In this document: positions 61,983-64,000 of the stretch, piece by piece | Layout of the letters: the number at the start of each line of letters is the position of its first letter | Numbering within the stretch: the first letter of the stretch is position 1 | The notes under the pieces: model-generated | Database searches by the model: none | What the model was told of the DNA's origin: nothing | The model's input: the letters and a program-made list of their open reading frames with translations, nothing else | Made by a program: the position numbers and the translations under genes | Assembly (NCBI RefSeq): GCF_024346955.1 | Contig: NZ_AP024883.1 | Span: 1,674,001-1,738,000 of the forward strand | Reading direction: 5' to 3' | DNA from: Vibrio mangrovi | Lineage (GTDB): Bacteria; Pseudomonadota; Gammaproteobacteria; Enterobacterales; Vibrionaceae | DNA: 64,000 bases

Positions 61983-63131
61983 ATGAATAGACGTCAATTT
62001 ATTCGGGTGATAGGTGCCGGAACGGTCATATTTGCCGCTTCTTCATTGATGATTGAACAATTTAGTTCAGGGAATCGACAGGCTTTAAGGCCTCCGCTGA
62101 AACATTCAGATCTTCGTGAAACCTTGCTTGGTTATGCGATGTTATGCCCGAATCCTCATAACAAGCAGCCCTGGAAGGTCGCATTCATCGGGAAAAATGT
62201 CATTCGTCTGTATGTAGATGAGGAAAGGCTGTTACCACAGACCGATCCGGTTTACCGACAAATACATATCGGGCAGGGGACATTCATTGAAACTTTAGTG
62301 ATTGCTGCCAGCCAGTTCGGTATTTGGGCTGAAGTCGTTTATTTCCCATTGGGAGAGTATGACAATCAAAGTCTCGAAGCCTTACCTGTTGCAGATATCA
62401 CTCTGATTCCTGACACTCATATTCAACCTGACAAATTATTCTCTCAATTGTTGACCCGCCAATCCACAAAAACACCTTATTCAGACGAGTCATTTGATAC
62501 AGCGCTACTGGCAGAAGTACTGGATGTAGTGCAGGAGGAGCAATTCGGACTTAATATGATTCACCGGGAACAGGATAGGGCTGCGATGAGAAATTACCTG
62601 ACTCAGGCCATGGAGATTGAAGAGAGTGATCATAGGAGAAGTCTGGAAACAATCGCAATGTTTCGTTTTAATGATCAGGAACTTGCCGAATACCGGGATG
62701 GTTTCGGGCTTGAACAGAATGGCATTGTGGGTGTGAAGAGAAAGCTGGCGGAGACATTTTTTATCAGCCGGGAAAAAGCTGAAACAGATCCAGAAGCTTT
62801 TGGCCGGGAAAGTGTTCAGCAAGTCCGGAAAATCGTTGCGAATACACCCTATTATGTTTTGCTTTCCAGCCATGATAATCAACGTACAACACAGCTCCGG
62901 ATTGGAAGGGTCTATCAGAGAATTAATCTGCTGGTGAATTCACTGGGATTGGCCATGCATCCAATGAGTCAGATTCTTCAGGAATATGATGACATGCTGA
63001 CGTTACAGGATGAGTTTAAACAACATTTTGGAATCAGCCATAGTGATACTGTGCAGATGTTGTTCCGATTAGGAAAAGCTGAAGCAACACCTTTAACACC
63101 GCGCCGGGAGATTGGTGCGATTATCATATAG
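61983..63131 (+). CDS. Tat-exported nitroreductase-family (Acg-type) FMN oxidoreductase
   Basis: 382 residues. The N-terminus MNRRQFIRVIGAG is a twin-arginine signal (R3-R4) followed by a hydrophobic stretch, so the enzyme is folded in the cytoplasm and exported. The body matches Acg/nitroreductase-like proteins: CPNPHNKQPWKVAF (FMN phosphate site), STKTPYSDESF, and the C-terminal RQ-type LRIGRVYQRINLLVNSLGLAMHP. AGGAG precedes ATG 61983. Divergent MarR regulator; substrate unknown. Confidence 0.87.
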   Translation: MNRRQFIRVIGAGTVIFAASSLMIEQFSSGNRQALRPPLKHSDLRETLLGYAMLCPNPHNKQPWKVAFIGKNVIRLYVDEERLLPQTDPVYRQIHIGQGTFIETLVIAASQFGIWAEVVYFPLGEYDNQSLEALPVADITLIPDTHIQPDKLFSQLLTRQSTKTPYSDESFDTALLAEVLDVVQEEQFGLNMIHREQDRAAMRNYLTQAMEIEESDHRRSLETIAMFRFNDQELAEYRDGFGLEQNGIVGVKRKLAETFFISREKAETDPEAFGRESVQQVRKIVANTPYYVLLSSHDNQRTTQLRIGRVYQRINLLVNSLGLAMHPMSQILQEYDDMLTLQDEFKQHFGISHSDTVQMLFRLGKAEATPLTPRREIGAIII

Positions 63132-63257
63132 AGATTCTGCGATGCGACATTGGTGGATTTTGATGTGGATCGGATGAAGTCGGCCCCATATCTGGGGGAG
63201 TGAACCATCTTGGTCCAAGGCCATAGATACGGGGCAGACAGGCAGTGTAATTGAGGC

Positions 63258-64000
63258 TTAGAACAGGTATTTAACCCGCAGACGTGCGCCACTGTCTGTG
63301 TTGTCGGAATCTTTTACGTCAGAGTAATAGGCACCGACATATAGCGCCAAGTCTTCAACATCCATGATATTCGCGAATTTATAGGATGAATAGACAGTTT
63401 TAACTTCTGAAGTTGTTCCGGTGTCAGTTTCACCGTATACATAGGCGATAAAGAAGTTTTTATACTGGGCATTAATGCCGTATGTAGTATCTTCCTGTAC
63501 TGTTGTATCAAAGTCACGGGTTGCATAACTAACGTTCATGTTGAAGTCGCCAGTTGCATAATTCAGTGTTGCACCGTAGCCGGCAAAATCGTTAGCCGCA
63601 TCTTCAGAATCAGCCGTAGCGTTAACTTCAGCACCAGCAGATAATTTCAGTGAATCGGTCAGTGTGACTGCGACGACCGGGCGGAGGAAAACAGCATTGT
63701 TTCTTGCGCCTATATTGTCATCATTATTTTCCATGAAGTTTGTGCTCAGCTCGAAATAGACGCGCTCAGTTGTTTTGGAAAGGTTGATTTGACCATTATC
63801 ACTACGACCACGAGCATACTTAGTCATATATACATCCTGAGCATAGTTGACCACGGTATCCTGACCTGCCGGGAATAAGTCGTATGCTTCAAAACGTCCT
63901 AGTTTGATTTCCCAGTCAGCTTTCTCACCGATTGCAATCCAGGCATCATCAGCAGTGATATCACCGTCCAGATGAAGCAGTGTCTGAGCATTGGCACTGA
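63258..64000 (-). CDS. Outer-membrane porin, C-terminal part (N-terminus beyond window)
   Basis: Open on the minus strand from the right edge to the stop at 63258, at least 247 codons. Alternating transmembrane strands, GEKADWEIKLGRFEAYDLFP, VNYAQDVYMTKYARGRSDNGQ, and the terminal RLRVKYLF with final Phe mark a Gram-negative general or carbohydrate porin of the kind common in vibrios. The specificity cannot be told from the C-terminal part. Confidence 0.85.
   Translation of the reverse strand, partial: SANAQTLLHLDGDITADDAWIAIGEKADWEIKLGRFEAYDLFPAGQDTVVNYAQDVYMTKYARGRSDNGQINLSKTTERVYFELSTNFMENNDDNIGARNNAVFLRPVVAVTLTDSLKLSAGAEVNATADSEDAANDFAGYGATLNYATGDFNMNVSYATRDFDTTVQEDTTYGINAQYKNFFIAYVYGETDTGTTSEVKTVYSSYKFANIMDVEDLALYVGAYYSDVKDSDNTDSGARLRVKYLF

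Noticed and set aside
63132..63257. Attachment site or mobile-element end between nitroreductase and porin
   Set aside because: Short palindromic bits (CTTGGTCCAAG) are present but no integrase, direct repeats or tRNA support this.

Overview
The window looks like chromosomal DNA of a marine gammaproteobacterium of the Vibrionaceae, most likely a Vibrio. The basis is the near-canonical QueD, RimO, YidA, RimJ, TyrR and HrpA proteins, the E. coli-like blocks pabB-nudL-sdaA and ycjX-ycjF-tyrR, and an intergenic repeat (core TATACCCAAATGACCTCA) that I associate with vibrios. The species cannot be fixed from the sequence alone. I saw no rRNA, tRNA, CRISPR array, transposase or integrase.

Layout: (1) 1-9.4 kb is a glycine-betaine use locus: the tail of an EtfB-like electron-transfer flavoprotein, a BCCT betaine transporter, and divergent gbcA / gbcB (betaine monooxygenase). 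A GntR - PTS EIIBC - GH32 beta-fructosidase cassette (2.6-6.4 kb) sits inside it. (2) 9.5-24 kb is mostly housekeeping: queD, sdaA, an outer-membrane protein, nudL, pabB, class I fumarase, a START-domain protein, an AraC remnant, a DUF2007 protein, an EamA exporter, yjbR, and a divergent LysR / amidohydrolase pair. (3) 21.6-26.5 kb is ycjX-ycjF-tyrR and rimJ. (4) 26.5-29.7 kb is a bglG-bglF operon with a readable control region: CRP site, promoter, RAT and terminator. No glycosidase is attached. (5) 29.9-36.2 kb is the methylcitrate cycle operon GntR-prpB-prpC-prpD-prpE, with two matching palindromes upstream. (6) 36.4-43.4 kb holds a divergent SDR / TetR pair with two operator copies, two GNAT acetyltransferases, yidA, queE-queC and a PAS-GGDEF diguanylate cyclase. 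(7) 43.5-48.8 kb is a tightly coupled three-gene operon: a DUF2760 membrane protein and two divergent Hsp70 homologues. This is the least understood system in the window. (8) 49-64 kb holds a DEDDh exonuclease, an EamA exporter, rimO, a TerB-like protein, a TetR-epimerase operon behind a 24-bp perfect palindrome, fliB, hrpA, a small OMP, a MarR / Tat-dependent nitroreductase pair with a phased operator array, and the 3' part of a porin.

Functionally, several units import and burn small substrates: betaine (BCCT, GbcAB), fructosides (PTS/GH32), beta-glucosides (BglF), propionate (Prp) and serine (SdaA). Most carry a local one-component regulator whose likely operator can be read directly from the DNA.
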